Shown: positions 17,476 through 26,361 of the stretch, in pieces
Numbering within the stretch: position 1 is the stretch's first letter
How the letters are laid out: every line of letters begins with the position of its first letter
NCBI RefSeq assembly: GCF_002752655.1
Contig: NZ_CP023737.1
Span: 620,001 to 684,000 of the forward strand
Length of the DNA stretch: 64,000 nt
Source of the DNA: Methylosinus trichosporium OB3b
GTDB taxonomy: Bacteria > Pseudomonadota > Alphaproteobacteria > Rhizobiales > Beijerinckiaceae
Reading direction: 5' to 3'
Made by a program: the position numbers and the translations under genes
Notes under the pieces: model-generated
Told to the model about the DNA's origin: nothing
Seen by the model: the letters and a program-made list of their open reading frames with translations, nothing else
Database searches by the model: none

Positions 17476-17868
17476 ATGTATATATCCGTCACTCGCGACA
17501 TTCAGGTCACCGCGCTTCCCGACTTTTTGCCGGAGCGCTCCGACCCCGCCCAGGACCGGTTCGTCTGGTCCTATACGATCGAGATCGCCAATCTCGGCAA
17601 GGAGAGAGTCCAGCTGCTGTCCCGGCACTGGATCATCATCGACGCCTACGGCCGTCGTGAGGAGGTGAAGGGACCGGGGGTCGTCGGCGAGCAGCCGATT
17701 CTCGAGCCCGGCGAGAGCTTTCGCTACGCCTCCGGCTGTCCACTGTCGACGCCGTCCGGAATGATGCAGGGGAGCTATACGATGATCACCGAGGGTGGCG
17801 AGACCTTCGACATCGAAGTGCCCGCCTTCTCGCTCGACAGCCCTCTTTCCAAGCCGACGCTGAACTGA
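17476..17868 (+). CDS. apaG: ApaG family protein
   Basis: A 130-residue single-domain protein with the ApaG/FBA-like fibronectin-type fold: VWSYTIEIANLGKERVQLLS, RHWIIIDAYGRREEVKGPGV, GEQPILEPGESFRYASGCPL and MQGSYTMI are all diagnostic. Its biochemical role is unsettled; mutants in enterobacteria affect cobalt resistance and diadenosine tetraphosphate. I start it at the ATG at 17476; an in-frame ATG lies at 17455. It is separated by only 7 bases from argE and is probably co-transcribed. Confidence 0.93.
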   Translation: MYISVTRDIQVTALPDFLPERSDPAQDRFVWSYTIEIANLGKERVQLLSRHWIIIDAYGRREEVKGPGVVGEQPILEPGESFRYASGCPLSTPSGMMQGSYTMITEGGETFDIEVPAFSLDSPLSKPTLN

Positions 17869-17875
17869 GGCGCGC

Positions 17876-19036
17876 ATGTCGACGCTGGAGCGGACGATCG
17901 AGCTGACCGGGCGGCTGGTCGCTTTCGACACCGAGAGCTCGAGGAGCAATCTGCCGCTCATCGACTTCGTCGCCGATTATCTGCGCGGCGAGGGCGTTCC
18001 CTTCGTCGTCGCGCCCAACGCCACCGGCGACAAGGCGGCGCTGTTCGCCACCATCGGCCCGAATGTCGACGGCGGCATCGTTCTCTCCGGCCACACCGAC
18101 GTCGTGCCGGTTGCCGGCCAGAACTGGACCGGCGATCCCTTCGCGCTGCGCCGTGAGGGCGAGCGGCTGATCGGCCGCGGCGCCGTCGACATGAAAGGCT
18201 TCGGCGCCGTCTGCCTCGCCATGGTCCCGGAATTCAAAGCGGCGGCGCTGCAGAGGCCGATCCACATCTTTTTGAGCTATGACGAGGAGACGACCTGCCT
18301 CGGTCCGCTCGATCTCATCGCCCGTTTCGGCGACGCACTGCCGCGTCCGGGCGCGGCGGTGATCGGCGAGCCGACCTCGATGCGCGTCGCCGACGCGCAT
18401 AAGAGCGTCAGCACTTATGTGACGAGAGTGGTCGGCCACGAGATTCACTCGGCCAATCTGCACCGCGGCGCCAGCGCCGTGCATGCGGCGGCGCTCGTCG
18501 CCGGCGAGCTGCTGCGTCTCGGCGAGGAGCTCGTCGCCATGGGCGATCCGACCGGGCGATTCGATCCGCCCTGGTCCAGCCTGCACATCGGCGTCATTCA
18601 AGGCGGCACGGCGCGAAATATCGTCGCCAAGGACTGCGCCTTCCATTGGGAGGTGCGCGGCGTGCCGGGAATCGACGCCGCCGGTTTCGTGGAAAAACGG
18701 CTGGCGGCGTTCACGCAGGCGCTGAACGAGCGCTATTTCGCCGCTTTCCCGGGAACGGGAATCACGACGGAGATCGAGGTGGCGGTTCCCGGCCTCGCGC
18801 CGCAGCCCGGCTCGCCGGCGGAGACTCTGGCGCTGCGGCTCGCCCGCGCCAATCACACCGTCGCCGTGCCCTACGCTTCCGAGGCCGGCCAGTTCCAGCG
18901 AGCAGGAATCGCCAGCGTGATCTGCGGACCGGGGCGCATCGACGAGGCGCACCAGCCCGACGAATATATAGAGGTGGCGCAGCTCGCCGCCTGCGTTGAG
19001 TTCATGCGCTCGCTGGCGCGAGAGCTCGGCGCCTGA
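17876..19036 (+). CDS. argE: acetylornithine deacetylase
   Basis: A 386-residue M20 peptidase-family enzyme that removes acetyl from N2-acetylornithine in arginine synthesis. Metal-binding and catalytic motifs are visible: SGHTDVVPV, GRGAVDMKGF, YDEETTCLG, the ...EPTSM segment and the C-terminal DEAHQPDE. Its length fits ArgE. GPGRIDEAHQPDEYIE favours ArgE over DapE or carboxypeptidase G2. It follows apaG closely and ends before a convergent gene. Confidence 0.92.
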   Translation: MSTLERTIELTGRLVAFDTESSRSNLPLIDFVADYLRGEGVPFVVAPNATGDKAALFATIGPNVDGGIVLSGHTDVVPVAGQNWTGDPFALRREGERLIGRGAVDMKGFGAVCLAMVPEFKAAALQRPIHIFLSYDEETTCLGPLDLIARFGDALPRPGAAVIGEPTSMRVADAHKSVSTYVTRVVGHEIHSANLHRGASAVHAAALVAGELLRLGEELVAMGDPTGRFDPPWSSLHIGVIQGGTARNIVAKDCAFHWEVRGVPGIDAAGFVEKRLAAFTQALNERYFAAFPGTGITTEIEVAVPGLAPQPGSPAETLALRLARANHTVAVPYASEAGQFQRAGIASVICGPGRIDEAHQPDEYIEVAQLAACVEFMRSLARELGA

Positions 19037-19062
19037 CGCGCCGAGCATCCCGGTCTCCCGGC

Positions 19063-19416
19063 TCAGTAGCAGGCCCAGACCCACGTGCCGACCCAACGCC
19101 AGCACGGTCCGACGCCATAGCCCCACCAACGCCCTCGCCAATAGCGGCCGCGGCCGCCGCCGAAGTAGCGAGGACCGCCATGCCAGCCGCCGCCGCGCCA
19201 GCCGCCTCCGCCGCCGTGCCAGCCGCCGCCATGCCAACCGCCGCCACCGCCATGCCAGCCTCCGCCACCACCGCCGTGCCAACCACCGCCGCCGCCGCCG
19301 CCATGGTGTCCGCCGCCGCCATGACCGCCGCCGCCATGTCCATGCTGCGCGAGCGCCGCCGACGGCGCCGCGAGGGCCGCGCCGAGAGCGAGGACCAAAA
19401 GATATTTGTTCGACAT
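19063..19416 (-). CDS. Gly/His-rich secreted protein
   Basis: A 117-residue protein: signal peptide (MSNKYLLVLALGAALAAPSA, cut near ALAQ), then about 60 residues made of GGGGWHGG-type repeats rich in Gly, His and Trp, then an aromatic tail with RYWRGRWWGYG and WVWACY. Cell-surface proteins of this kind are found in many alphaproteobacteria. The His density suggests metal binding, which is inference. The ATG at 19416 is preceded by a near-perfect GGAGGTGA ribosome site. It is monocistronic. Confidence 0.75.
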   Translation of the reverse strand: MSNKYLLVLALGAALAAPSAALAQHGHGGGGHGGGGHHGGGGGGGWHGGGGGGWHGGGGGWHGGGWHGGGGGWRGGGWHGGPRYFGGGRGRYWRGRWWGYGVGPCWRWVGTWVWACY

Positions 19417-19675
19417 TGTGGTCACCTCCGTTCGAGCGGCCGCGAAGCCGGCAAACTGCGCTGCGCCGCCGCTGTGAGGACAGAGGCTACCCCCCGAGGC
19501 TGCTCGCGCCCTGTGCGTTGTCGCACAGTTCGAGTTTTTTTCCCACCGACGGCCGCGCGAGACGCGAGGGCGGCGCCGCCATTGATTTCGGGAAGCGGGC
19601 GGCTATAGTCCGCGCCCGTCGGCCGCCCTTTCGGGGACGGCTCCAGGCGCGTCCGCCGCTTCCAAGAGATCGAAC

Positions 19676-20146
19676 ATGAAATTGATCCAGACCGCTCAAG
19701 CCGAGACCGATCCGGCGCCCGCCTCTCCGACGCCTCCCGCGCCCCCGGCTCCCCCCGCTCCTGCAGCCCCCGCCCCGGCCGCCCCGCCCGTTCCGCCGAC
19801 CGCCTCGGTGCAGAGCGCTCCGGACGCCGCAGCGCCGCCCCCGCCCGCTCCCGATTCGATGATGCAATTCGTACCGCTGCTGTTCATCACGCTCATCGTC
19901 TACTTCATCGTGCTGCGGCCGCAGAACCGCCGCGCCAAGGAGCAGAAGGAAGCGCTGAAGAACGTGCGCCGCGGCGACACCGTCGTCACCACCGGCGGCC
20001 TCGTCGGCAAGGTCACCAAGACGATCGACGACGCCGAGGTGGAGGTCGAGATCGCGCAGAATGTGCGCGTGCGCATAGTCCGCCAGGCGATCTCCGACGT
20101 GCGCGCCAAGGGCGAGCCGGTAAAGGATCAAGCCGCCGCGCGCTGA
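19676..20146 (+). CDS. yajC: preprotein translocase subunit YajC with Pro/Ala-rich N-terminus
   Basis: 156 residues. The C-terminal two thirds is a standard YajC: one membrane helix (MMQFVPLLFITLIVYFIVL), the RPQNRRAKEQ stop-transfer segment and the GDTVVTTGGLVGKVTKT domain. Before the helix lies a 60-residue stretch almost entirely Pro and Ala, longer than the short N-terminus of enterobacterial YajC. It would lie in the periplasm. YajC associates with SecDF and supports protein export. It is followed 77 bases later by secD. Confidence 0.93.
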   Translation: MKLIQTAQAETDPAPASPTPPAPPAPPAPAAPAPAAPPVPPTASVQSAPDAAAPPPPAPDSMMQFVPLLFITLIVYFIVLRPQNRRAKEQKEALKNVRRGDTVVTTGGLVGKVTKTIDDAEVEVEIAQNVRVRIVRQAISDVRAKGEPVKDQAAAR

Positions 20147-20223
20147 CGCAACGGCGATAATCGCTCGCCGCAATCGCGCCGGATCGGCCGGCGCGCGCGG
20201 CATTTTCATCGAACGGATGCTCG

Positions 20224-21813
20224 ATGCTGCGCTTCTCCAAATGGAAGATCATCGCCGTTCTGGCGCTGACGCTCTCCGCTATTTTCGTCGTCGTTCCGAG
20301 CCTCGTCTCGCCGGCGAGCCTGCAGGCGATCTCCAAGGCGCTGCCCGAATGGGCGCAGCCGCGCACCATCGTGCTCGGCCTCGATCTGCAGGGCGGCTCC
20401 TATGTGATGCTGGAGGTCGACAAGGCCTCCGTGCTGCACACACAGGTGACCAATCTGCGCGACGACGTGCGCCGCATCCTGCGCGAGGAAAAAATCGCCA
20501 TCACCGGCGGCATCGGCGCGCAGGCGCGCGGCGTGCAGCTGCGCGTTCCGGACGCCGCCGACCGCGCCAAGGCGATGCCCAAGCTGCGCCAGCTGGCGCA
20601 GGGCTTCGGCGCGGCGCGGATGGGCGGCGCGCCGCCGCTCGAAGTGCGCGAGGGCGAGGACGGACTCATTCAGATCGTCGTCACCGAGGTCGGCGTCACC
20701 GACAAGGTGCGACGCGCGGTCGACCAGTCGATCGAGGTCATCCGCCGCCGCGTCGACGCGCTCGGCACCAGAGAGCCGAGCATTCAGCGCCAGGGCGACG
20801 ACCGAATCATCGTGCAGGTGCCCGGACTGCAGGACCCCGAGCAGCTGAAGACCATCCTCGGCCAGACGGCCAAGCTCGAATTCCGCCTCGTCGCCGAGCC
20901 CGGCGCGAGCCCTTCGGAGACCGAGGAGCTCGAGCAGACCGAGCAGCAGGGCAAGATCGGCATCGAGAAGCAGGTGATGGTGCAGGGCGAGGATCTGACC
21001 GACGCCCAGCCCGGCTTCGACCAGCGCAATGGCGAGCCGGTCGTCAACTTCCGCTTCAACATTCGCGGCGCGCAGAAGTTCGGCGACGTGACCTCGAAGA
21101 ATGTCGGCCGCCTCTTCGCCATCGTGCTCGACAACAAGGTGATCTCGGCGCCGCGCATCCTGACGCCGATCACCGGCGGCTCGGGACAAATCTCCGGCCA
21201 TTTCACGGTCGAGCAGGCCAACAACCTCTCGATCCTGCTGCGCGCCGGCGCCCTGCCCGCCAAGCTCGACATCGTCGAGGAGCGCACGGTCGGTCCCGGC
21301 CTCGGCCAGGATTCGATCGACGCCGGCAAGCGCGCCGCCTATGTCGGCGCCGGCCTCGTCGTCGTCTATATGCTGATCACCTATGGCGTGTTCGGAATCT
21401 TCGCCAATCTGGCGCTGTTCGTCCATATCGCCTTCATCTTCGCCGGCCTCGTGCTCACCGGCTCCACGCTGACACTGCCCGGCATAGCCGGGATCGTGCT
21501 GACGATCGGCATGGCGGTCGATTCGAACGTGCTGATCTATGAGCGCATCCGCGAGGAGCAGCATGGCGGACGCTCGATCCTCGCCTCGCTCGACGCCGGC
21601 TTCAACCGCGCCTTCGCGACGATCGTCGACTCCAATGTCACCATGTTCGTCGCCGCGGCGATCCTGTATTTCCTCGGCTCCGGCCCGGTGCGCGGCTTCG
21701 CCGTGTCGCTGGCGCTCGGCATTCTGACGACCATCGTCACCGCCGTGACGATGACGCGCATGATGATCGCGGCCTGGTATCACTTCGCGCGTCCGACGCG
21801 CCTGCCGATCTGA
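20224..21813 (+). CDS. secD: protein translocase subunit SecD
   Basis: 529 residues, an RND-type membrane protein with six membrane helices. An N-terminal helix is followed by a large periplasmic region including GLDLQGGSYVMLEVD and VIRRRVDALGTREPSIQRQG, then five helices with AYVGAGLVVVYMLITYG and GIVLTIGMAVDSNVLIYERI. With SecF it uses the proton gradient to help pull proteins across the inner membrane. It lies between yajC and secF. Confidence 0.97.
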   Translation: MLRFSKWKIIAVLALTLSAIFVVVPSLVSPASLQAISKALPEWAQPRTIVLGLDLQGGSYVMLEVDKASVLHTQVTNLRDDVRRILREEKIAITGGIGAQARGVQLRVPDAADRAKAMPKLRQLAQGFGAARMGGAPPLEVREGEDGLIQIVVTEVGVTDKVRRAVDQSIEVIRRRVDALGTREPSIQRQGDDRIIVQVPGLQDPEQLKTILGQTAKLEFRLVAEPGASPSETEELEQTEQQGKIGIEKQVMVQGEDLTDAQPGFDQRNGEPVVNFRFNIRGAQKFGDVTSKNVGRLFAIVLDNKVISAPRILTPITGGSGQISGHFTVEQANNLSILLRAGALPAKLDIVEERTVGPGLGQDSIDAGKRAAYVGAGLVVVYMLITYGVFGIFANLALFVHIAFIFAGLVLTGSTLTLPGIAGIVLTIGMAVDSNVLIYERIREEQHGGRSILASLDAGFNRAFATIVDSNVTMFVAAAILYFLGSGPVRGFAVSLALGILTTIVTAVTMTRMMIAAWYHFARPTRLPI

Positions 21814-21826
21814 GGGTGTGAAACAG

Positions 21827-22795
21827 ATGAAGCTCCTGCGTCTCGCCCCGGAGAACACCAAATTCCCGTTCATGCGGTTCCGCCGCGTGAGCTATCCCTT
21901 CTCGGCGGTCCTCTCGATCGCATCGGTGCTGCTGTTCATCCTTCACGGCATGAATTTCGGCATCGACTTCGCCGGCGGCACGGTGATCGAGGTGCGCGCC
22001 AAATCCGGCCACGCCGAGATGGCCACGCTGCGCAAGACGGTCGAGACGCTGGCGCTCGGCGACGTCGAGGTGCAGGCCTTCGGCAATGAGGCGGACGCGA
22101 CCTTGCGCTTCGGCCTGCAGGACGGCGGCGACGCCGCGCAGCAGGCCGCGGTGGAGAAGGTGCGCAGCGCCGTCGGCGGCGACTATGATCTGCGCCGCGT
22201 CGAGGTGGTCGGCCCGCGCGTCTCCGGCGAATTGGTGCAATCGGGCACGCTCGGCGTCGTTCTATCGATCGTCGCCGTGCTCACCTATCTCTGGTTCCGC
22301 TTCGAATGGCAGTTCGCTATCGGCGCCGTCATCGCGACGATGCACGATCTTCTGCTCACGGTCGGCTTCTTCTCGATCACCCAGCTCGAGTTCAACACGA
22401 CCTCGATCGCGGCGATCCTGACCATCGTCGGCTATTCGCTGAACGAGACCGTCGTCGTGCTCGACCGAATCCGTGAGATGATGCGCAAATATAAGAAGAT
22501 GCCGACGGATCAGATGATCGATCTGTCGATCAACGCCGTGCTGCCGCGCACCATCATGACGGCGACGACCGTGTTCCTCGCGCTATTATCGCTGGCGATC
22601 TTCGGCGGCCATGTGATCCGCAGCTTCTCGCTGGCGATGATCTGGGGCATTTTCGTCGCCACCTATTCCTCGGTGTTCATCTGCTCGCCGATGCTGATCT
22701 ATCTCGGCCTGCGCAGCGACGAGAATGACAAAGCGCCCGAGCCTGCGCCGAGCAAGCCGGCCAAAGCCGCGCGCGCGAAGCCGAAGGCGGCCTGA
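21827..22795 (+). CDS. secF: protein translocase subunit SecF
   Basis: About 322 residues, the partner of SecD. It has the N-terminal helix, GIDFAGGTVIEVRA, and the five C-terminal helices with TSIAAILTIVGYSLNETVVVLDRIRE. The C-terminus is Lys/Ala/Pro-rich. The ATG at 21827 follows GAGGG; a GTG at 21818 in frame is an alternative. It begins 13 bases after the secD stop and is certainly in the same transcript. Confidence 0.96.
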   Translation: MKLLRLAPENTKFPFMRFRRVSYPFSAVLSIASVLLFILHGMNFGIDFAGGTVIEVRAKSGHAEMATLRKTVETLALGDVEVQAFGNEADATLRFGLQDGGDAAQQAAVEKVRSAVGGDYDLRRVEVVGPRVSGELVQSGTLGVVLSIVAVLTYLWFRFEWQFAIGAVIATMHDLLLTVGFFSITQLEFNTTSIAAILTIVGYSLNETVVVLDRIREMMRKYKKMPTDQMIDLSINAVLPRTIMTATTVFLALLSLAIFGGHVIRSFSLAMIWGIFVATYSSVFICSPMLIYLGLRSDENDKAPEPAPSKPAKAARAKPKAA

Positions 22796-22804
22796 GGCGC
22801 GGCC

Positions 22805-23185
22805 GTGGCGGAGCAAGGGCGGGGATTCGTGCCGGGACGGCACAAGATCGACGCCTATGGCGACGGCGGCTTCCGCTTCGCCGAAATGTCGCATCGCGGC
22901 TCGCTGCTCGCGCTGCCGTCGGGCGTTCATGCGATCGACGCCTTTGACGCCGCCGCCGTCGACGAAGCGATGGTCGCGCCGCTCCTCGCCGAGCCGCCGG
23001 AGGCCGTCGAGCTGCTGATCTTCGGCGCCGGCGCCAATCTGCGCCCGCTCGGCGCCGCGCTCCAAGCCCGCTTGCGCGCGCGCGGAATCATGGTCGAGCC
23101 GATGGCGACTGGCCCGGCCGTGCGCACCTATAATATGCTGATCGACGAGGATCGGCGCGTCGCTGCGGTGCTCATCGCCGTTTAG
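22805..23185 (+). CDS. Mth938-like domain protein (NDUFAF3-like family)
   Basis: A 126-residue protein of the Mth938/DUF498 family: IDAYGDGGFRFAEMSHRGSL, the LLIFGAGANLRPLG strand-turn, and MVEPMATGPAVRTYNML. Its mitochondrial relative NDUFAF3 is a respiratory complex I assembly factor. The start is a GTG 9 bases after secF, so it is translationally linked to the Sec genes. The next gene belongs to the same superfamily as NDUFAF6, another complex I factor. A role in complex I assembly here is inference. Confidence 0.88.
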   Translation: MAEQGRGFVPGRHKIDAYGDGGFRFAEMSHRGSLLALPSGVHAIDAFDAAAVDEAMVAPLLAEPPEAVELLIFGAGANLRPLGAALQARLRARGIMVEPMATGPAVRTYNMLIDEDRRVAAVLIAV

Positions 23186-23224
23186 TTCTCCTGCGTCATG
23201 AGAAGCCGTGAAGAATGGGGCGGC

Positions 23225-23303
23225 GTCATTGCGAGGAGCGTAGCGAAAGCAATCCAGGAGCCGCCCCACGGCTGAAGGATTGCTTCGCTTCGCTCGCAAT
23301 GAC
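23225..23303. repeat. dispersed repeat family A, inverted pair
   Basis: GTCATTGCGAGGAGCGTAGC...GCAATCC is mirrored by GGATTGCTTC...GCTCGCAATGAC after a 20-base spacer, giving a long imperfect palindrome between the Mth938-like and phytoene-synthase-like genes. Confidence 0.85.
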
Positions 23304-23365
23304 GAGCCCCGACTCCCGCGACTCGAATCATGGCGCTATTCTCGAGAGTAGCGGAGCCAATCGAG

Positions 23366-24259
23366 ATGGACGACGCGCCGACACACAGCGACGCCGAGCT
23401 CGCAGAGAATTACCGGCGCTGCGAGAAGCTCGTCCGCGAGCAGGACATCGACCTCTGGCTCGCCACCCTCTTCGCGCCAGCGCAGGCGCGCCCGCATCTT
23501 CACGCCATCGGCGCCTTCGCGGTCGAGGTCGCCGGCGTGCGCGCCAAGACGTCGCAGCCCCTGCTCGGGGAAATGCGTCTACGATGGTGGTATGACGCGC
23601 TGGAGGCGCCGGGCGAAGCGGGAGCGGGCGAGGAGAGCGGCGGCGCGCGCGCGCATCCGATCGCCGATGCGCTCATCGACACGCTGGACCGGCGCGCCAT
23701 CGCGCGGGAGGAGGTCGTCCGCCTGCTCGAGGCCCATGTGTTCGACCTCTATGACGAGCCGATGGAGACGATGGAGGCTCTCGAAACCTATTGCGACAAT
23801 GTGTTCGGCGCGCCGATGCGCTGGCGGGCCGCCGCCATCGACGCCGAGGACGCCGCGCGCCAGGACGAGGCGCTGCGCAGCGCCGGCCGCGCCGCCGGGC
23901 TTGCCTGGGTGATGCGTTCCCTGCCCCGCCACATCGCGCTCGGTCAGCGATTCGTTCCCGCCGAGCTCATGGCGCGCCATCGCGCCGAGGAAGACTTCGC
24001 CCATGCGCGCGCGACGCCGACGACGCGCGCCGCCCTCGCCGAGCTGAGCGCGCGCGCCCGCGCCCATTACGAGACCGCCAGGCGCTCCATCCGCGACGAC
24101 GGCGCCGCCCGCGCGGCGCTGCTGCCCGCAGCGCTCGTTCCGCTCTATCTGCGGCCGATGGAAGGCGCGGCCTATGATCCGTTCCGGCCGCCGGCTCCGC
24201 CCGCGCAATGGCGCCGGCAATGGCGGCTCTGGCGCGCCGCCCGCAGCGGGGGACTATGA
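23366..24259 (+). CDS. squalene/phytoene synthase superfamily protein, NDUFAF6-like
   Basis: About 297 residues, all-helical. It has family hallmarks (LATLFAPAQARPHLHAIGAF, LGEMRLRWWYDAL, YCDNVFGAPMRW, RAAGLAWVMRSLPRH) but the paired DxxxD Mg-binding motifs of true prenyl synthases are weak or replaced: the first position reads EVAGVR and the second AIDAEDA. That pattern, and its place after secDF and Mth938, fits the NDUFAF6 subgroup better than a carotenoid or hopanoid enzyme. The start at 23366 has a CGGAG ribosome site; 23330 is an alternative. Its stop overlaps the next start as ATGA. Confidence 0.75.
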   Translation: MDDAPTHSDAELAENYRRCEKLVREQDIDLWLATLFAPAQARPHLHAIGAFAVEVAGVRAKTSQPLLGEMRLRWWYDALEAPGEAGAGEESGGARAHPIADALIDTLDRRAIAREEVVRLLEAHVFDLYDEPMETMEALETYCDNVFGAPMRWRAAAIDAEDAARQDEALRSAGRAAGLAWVMRSLPRHIALGQRFVPAELMARHRAEEDFAHARATPTTRAALAELSARARAHYETARRSIRDDGAARAALLPAALVPLYLRPMEGAAYDPFRPPAPPAQWRRQWRLWRAARSGGL

Positions 24260-25733
24260 GCTCCATCCCATCCGACGCTCGGCACGACAAAGAAAACGCG
24301 CGACCGACCGACTCCCCGCAGTTTCGCGCCGAGTCCGGCGGACATCTCGAAACGGACGGATTCATGACCAATCCAGCCGACGCCGATTTCGGCCATCAAG
24401 CGAGACAGCTTCGCGTCGACACACTGATCATTCTGCGTTGGCTGGCGATCATCGGCCAGACCATAGCGACGCTCGCGACCTATTTTACTTCAACTTCGAT
24501 TTTCCTATCGGCCTCAGCTTCATCGCCATCGCCACCTCGGCCTGCCTCAATGTGGCGCTGCGGCTCGGCACGCCGCGCACCTTCCGGCTCGACGACAGCG
24601 AGGCGGCGCTGCTCCTGTCCTATGACATATTGCAGCTCTCGGCCCTGCTCTATCTCACCGGCGGCGTCGCCAATCCTTTCGCCATGCTGTTCCTCGCGCC
24701 GGTGATGATCTCGGCGGTGTCGCTGCCGCGCAAGCTCACCATTCTGCTCGGCCTGCTGATGATCGCCGCAGCGACGATCCTCACCGTCGAATTCCTGCCT
24801 CTGCCCTGGTACGAAGGCGTGCAGCTGCATTTCCCGCTGCTCTATCGCACCGGCGTCTGGACCTCGCTGGTGCTCAGCGCCGCCTTCGTCGGTCTCTATG
24901 CCGCGCGCGTATCCGACGAGGCGCGGCTGCTCTCCACCGCGCTCGCCGCGACCGAGCTGGTGCTGGAGCGCGAGCAGCATCTCTCGGCTCTCGACGGGCT
25001 CGCCGCCGCTGCGGCCCATGAGCTCGGCACGCCGCTCGCGACCATCGCGCTCGTCACCAAGGAGCTGCAGAAATCCGTGCCGGAGAACGCGCCGGCGCTC
25101 GCCGACGATCTCGCTCTGCTGGCGCAGGAGGCGCTGCGCTGCCGGGAGATTCTCCGCAAGCTGGTCTCGCTCGGCTCGGAGGACACGGGCGGGCTCCTCG
25201 ATCAGCATTCGATGGAGACGCTGATCCAGGAGGTGGTCGAGCCGCACCGCGCCTTCGGCGTCGACGTCGAGGTGGTCAAGAGCGGCCCGCCGGACGAGCC
25301 GGCCTTCATGCGCAATCCGGCCATCGTCTACGGCCTCGGCAATCTCGTCGAGAACGCGGTCGATTTCGCCCATTCGAAGGTGAGGATCGAGGCCTCCTGG
25401 TCGCGCAATCTGGTCGTCGTCGTCATAGAGGACGACGGCCCGGGCTTCTCGCAGCATATTCTCAATCGGCTCGGCGATCCTTATGTGAGCGGACGCTCCA
25501 CCATTCGCCGCACCAAGACCGAGCCGGGCGCCGGCCTCGGCCTCGGCCTCTTCATCGCCAAGACCCTGCTCGAGCGCTCCGGCGCCACGGTGACGACCGC
25601 CAATGTGCCGCCGCCGAAAACGGGCGCCAAGGTGACGATCGTCTGGCCGCGCTCGGCGCTGGAGCGCAACGCCGCGCCCGCCGATGCGTGGGCGGGAGAA
25701 GAACAAACGGCTTCGCCCGACGCGCAGCAGTGA
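24256..25733 (+). CDS. regB: RegB/PrrB/ActS redox sensor histidine kinase, apparent frameshift
   Basis: The N-terminal part (LRVDTLIILRWLAIIGQTIA) is read in one frame from 24256 or 24364 to about 24486. The rest (FNFDFPIGLSFIAIATSACL onward) is read in the next frame to 25733. One extra T in the TTTT at 24483-24486 would join them as ...ATYFYFNFDFPIGL, a normal RegB first helix pair. Conserved features include the quinone-site LTGGVANPF, the phosphoacceptor AAAAHELGTPL, the redox cysteine in EALRCREIL and the ATP-binding NLVENAVDFA and GLGLGLFIAKT. The start codon overlaps the upstream stop. It senses redox state for RegA. The break may be a sequencing error or a real loss; only the first two helices are affected. 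Confidence 0.85.
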
Positions 25734-25750
25734 TATATTCAGGGGGGACC

Positions 25751-26356
25751 ATGATCCGGGACGGCGACGCAATGACGATCGAAGAGAACAGCGCCGAGGA
25801 CGCCGATTTCGACGAGGCCGCCGAGCTGCCGCACGAGCGCTCGCTGCTGATCGTCGAGGACGACAAGCCCTTCCTCACGCGGCTGACGCGGGCCATGGAA
25901 GCGCGCGGCTTCGCCGTCACCGCGGTGGAGACGGTCGCCGAGGGGCTCGCCGCGGTCGAGGCCGCCGCCCCCGCCTTCGCCATCATCGACATGCGGCTCG
26001 GCGACGGCAATGGCATAGACGTGATCTCGCGGCTGAAGGAGAAACGTCCCGATTCGCGCGGCATCATCCTGACCGGCTATGGCAATATCGCCACGGCGGT
26101 CACGGCGGTGAAGCTCGGCGCCTTCGATTATCTCGCCAAGCCCGCCGACGCCGACGAAATCTACCATGCGCTGATGGCGACGCAGATCGAGAAACCCGAC
26201 GCGCTCGAAAACCCCATGTCGGCCGACCGGGTGCGCTGGGAGCATATTCAGCGCGTCTATGAGTCCTGCGACCGCAACGTCTCGGAGACGGCGCGCCGGC
26301 TCAACATGCACCGCCGCACGCTGCAGCGCATATTGGCCAAGCGCGCGCCGCGATGA
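25751..26356 (+). CDS. regA: RegA/PrrA/ActR response regulator
   Basis: 201 residues. The receiver domain has acidic EDD, phosphoacceptor Asp in FAIIDMRLGDGNG, Thr in ILTGYGN and Lys in YLAKPAD. The C-terminal Fis-type helix-turn-helix, NVSETARRLNMHRRTLQRIL, is the nearly invariant RegA DNA-binding helix set. It controls respiration, carbon and nitrogen fixation and related redox genes in alphaproteobacteria. A GGGGGGACC ribosome site precedes the ATG at 25751, 17 bases after regB. Confidence 0.95.
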   Translation: MIRDGDAMTIEENSAEDADFDEAAELPHERSLLIVEDDKPFLTRLTRAMEARGFAVTAVETVAEGLAAVEAAAPAFAIIDMRLGDGNGIDVISRLKEKRPDSRGIILTGYGNIATAVTAVKLGAFDYLAKPADADEIYHALMATQIEKPDALENPMSADRVRWEHIQRVYESCDRNVSETARRLNMHRRTLQRILAKRAPR

Positions 26357-26361
26357 CGCGG

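Noticed and set aside
23366..24259. Carotenoid or hopanoid biosynthesis gene
   Set aside because: The superfamily match is clear, but the Asp-rich motifs are degraded and no other isoprenoid gene is nearby, so a complex-I-type factor is preferred.
24174..24485. N-terminal part of the long plus-strand frame leading into RegB
   Set aside because: Its Arg-rich translation is out of frame with the true RegB N-terminus, which is read in the neighbouring frame; I treat it as a frameshift artefact.
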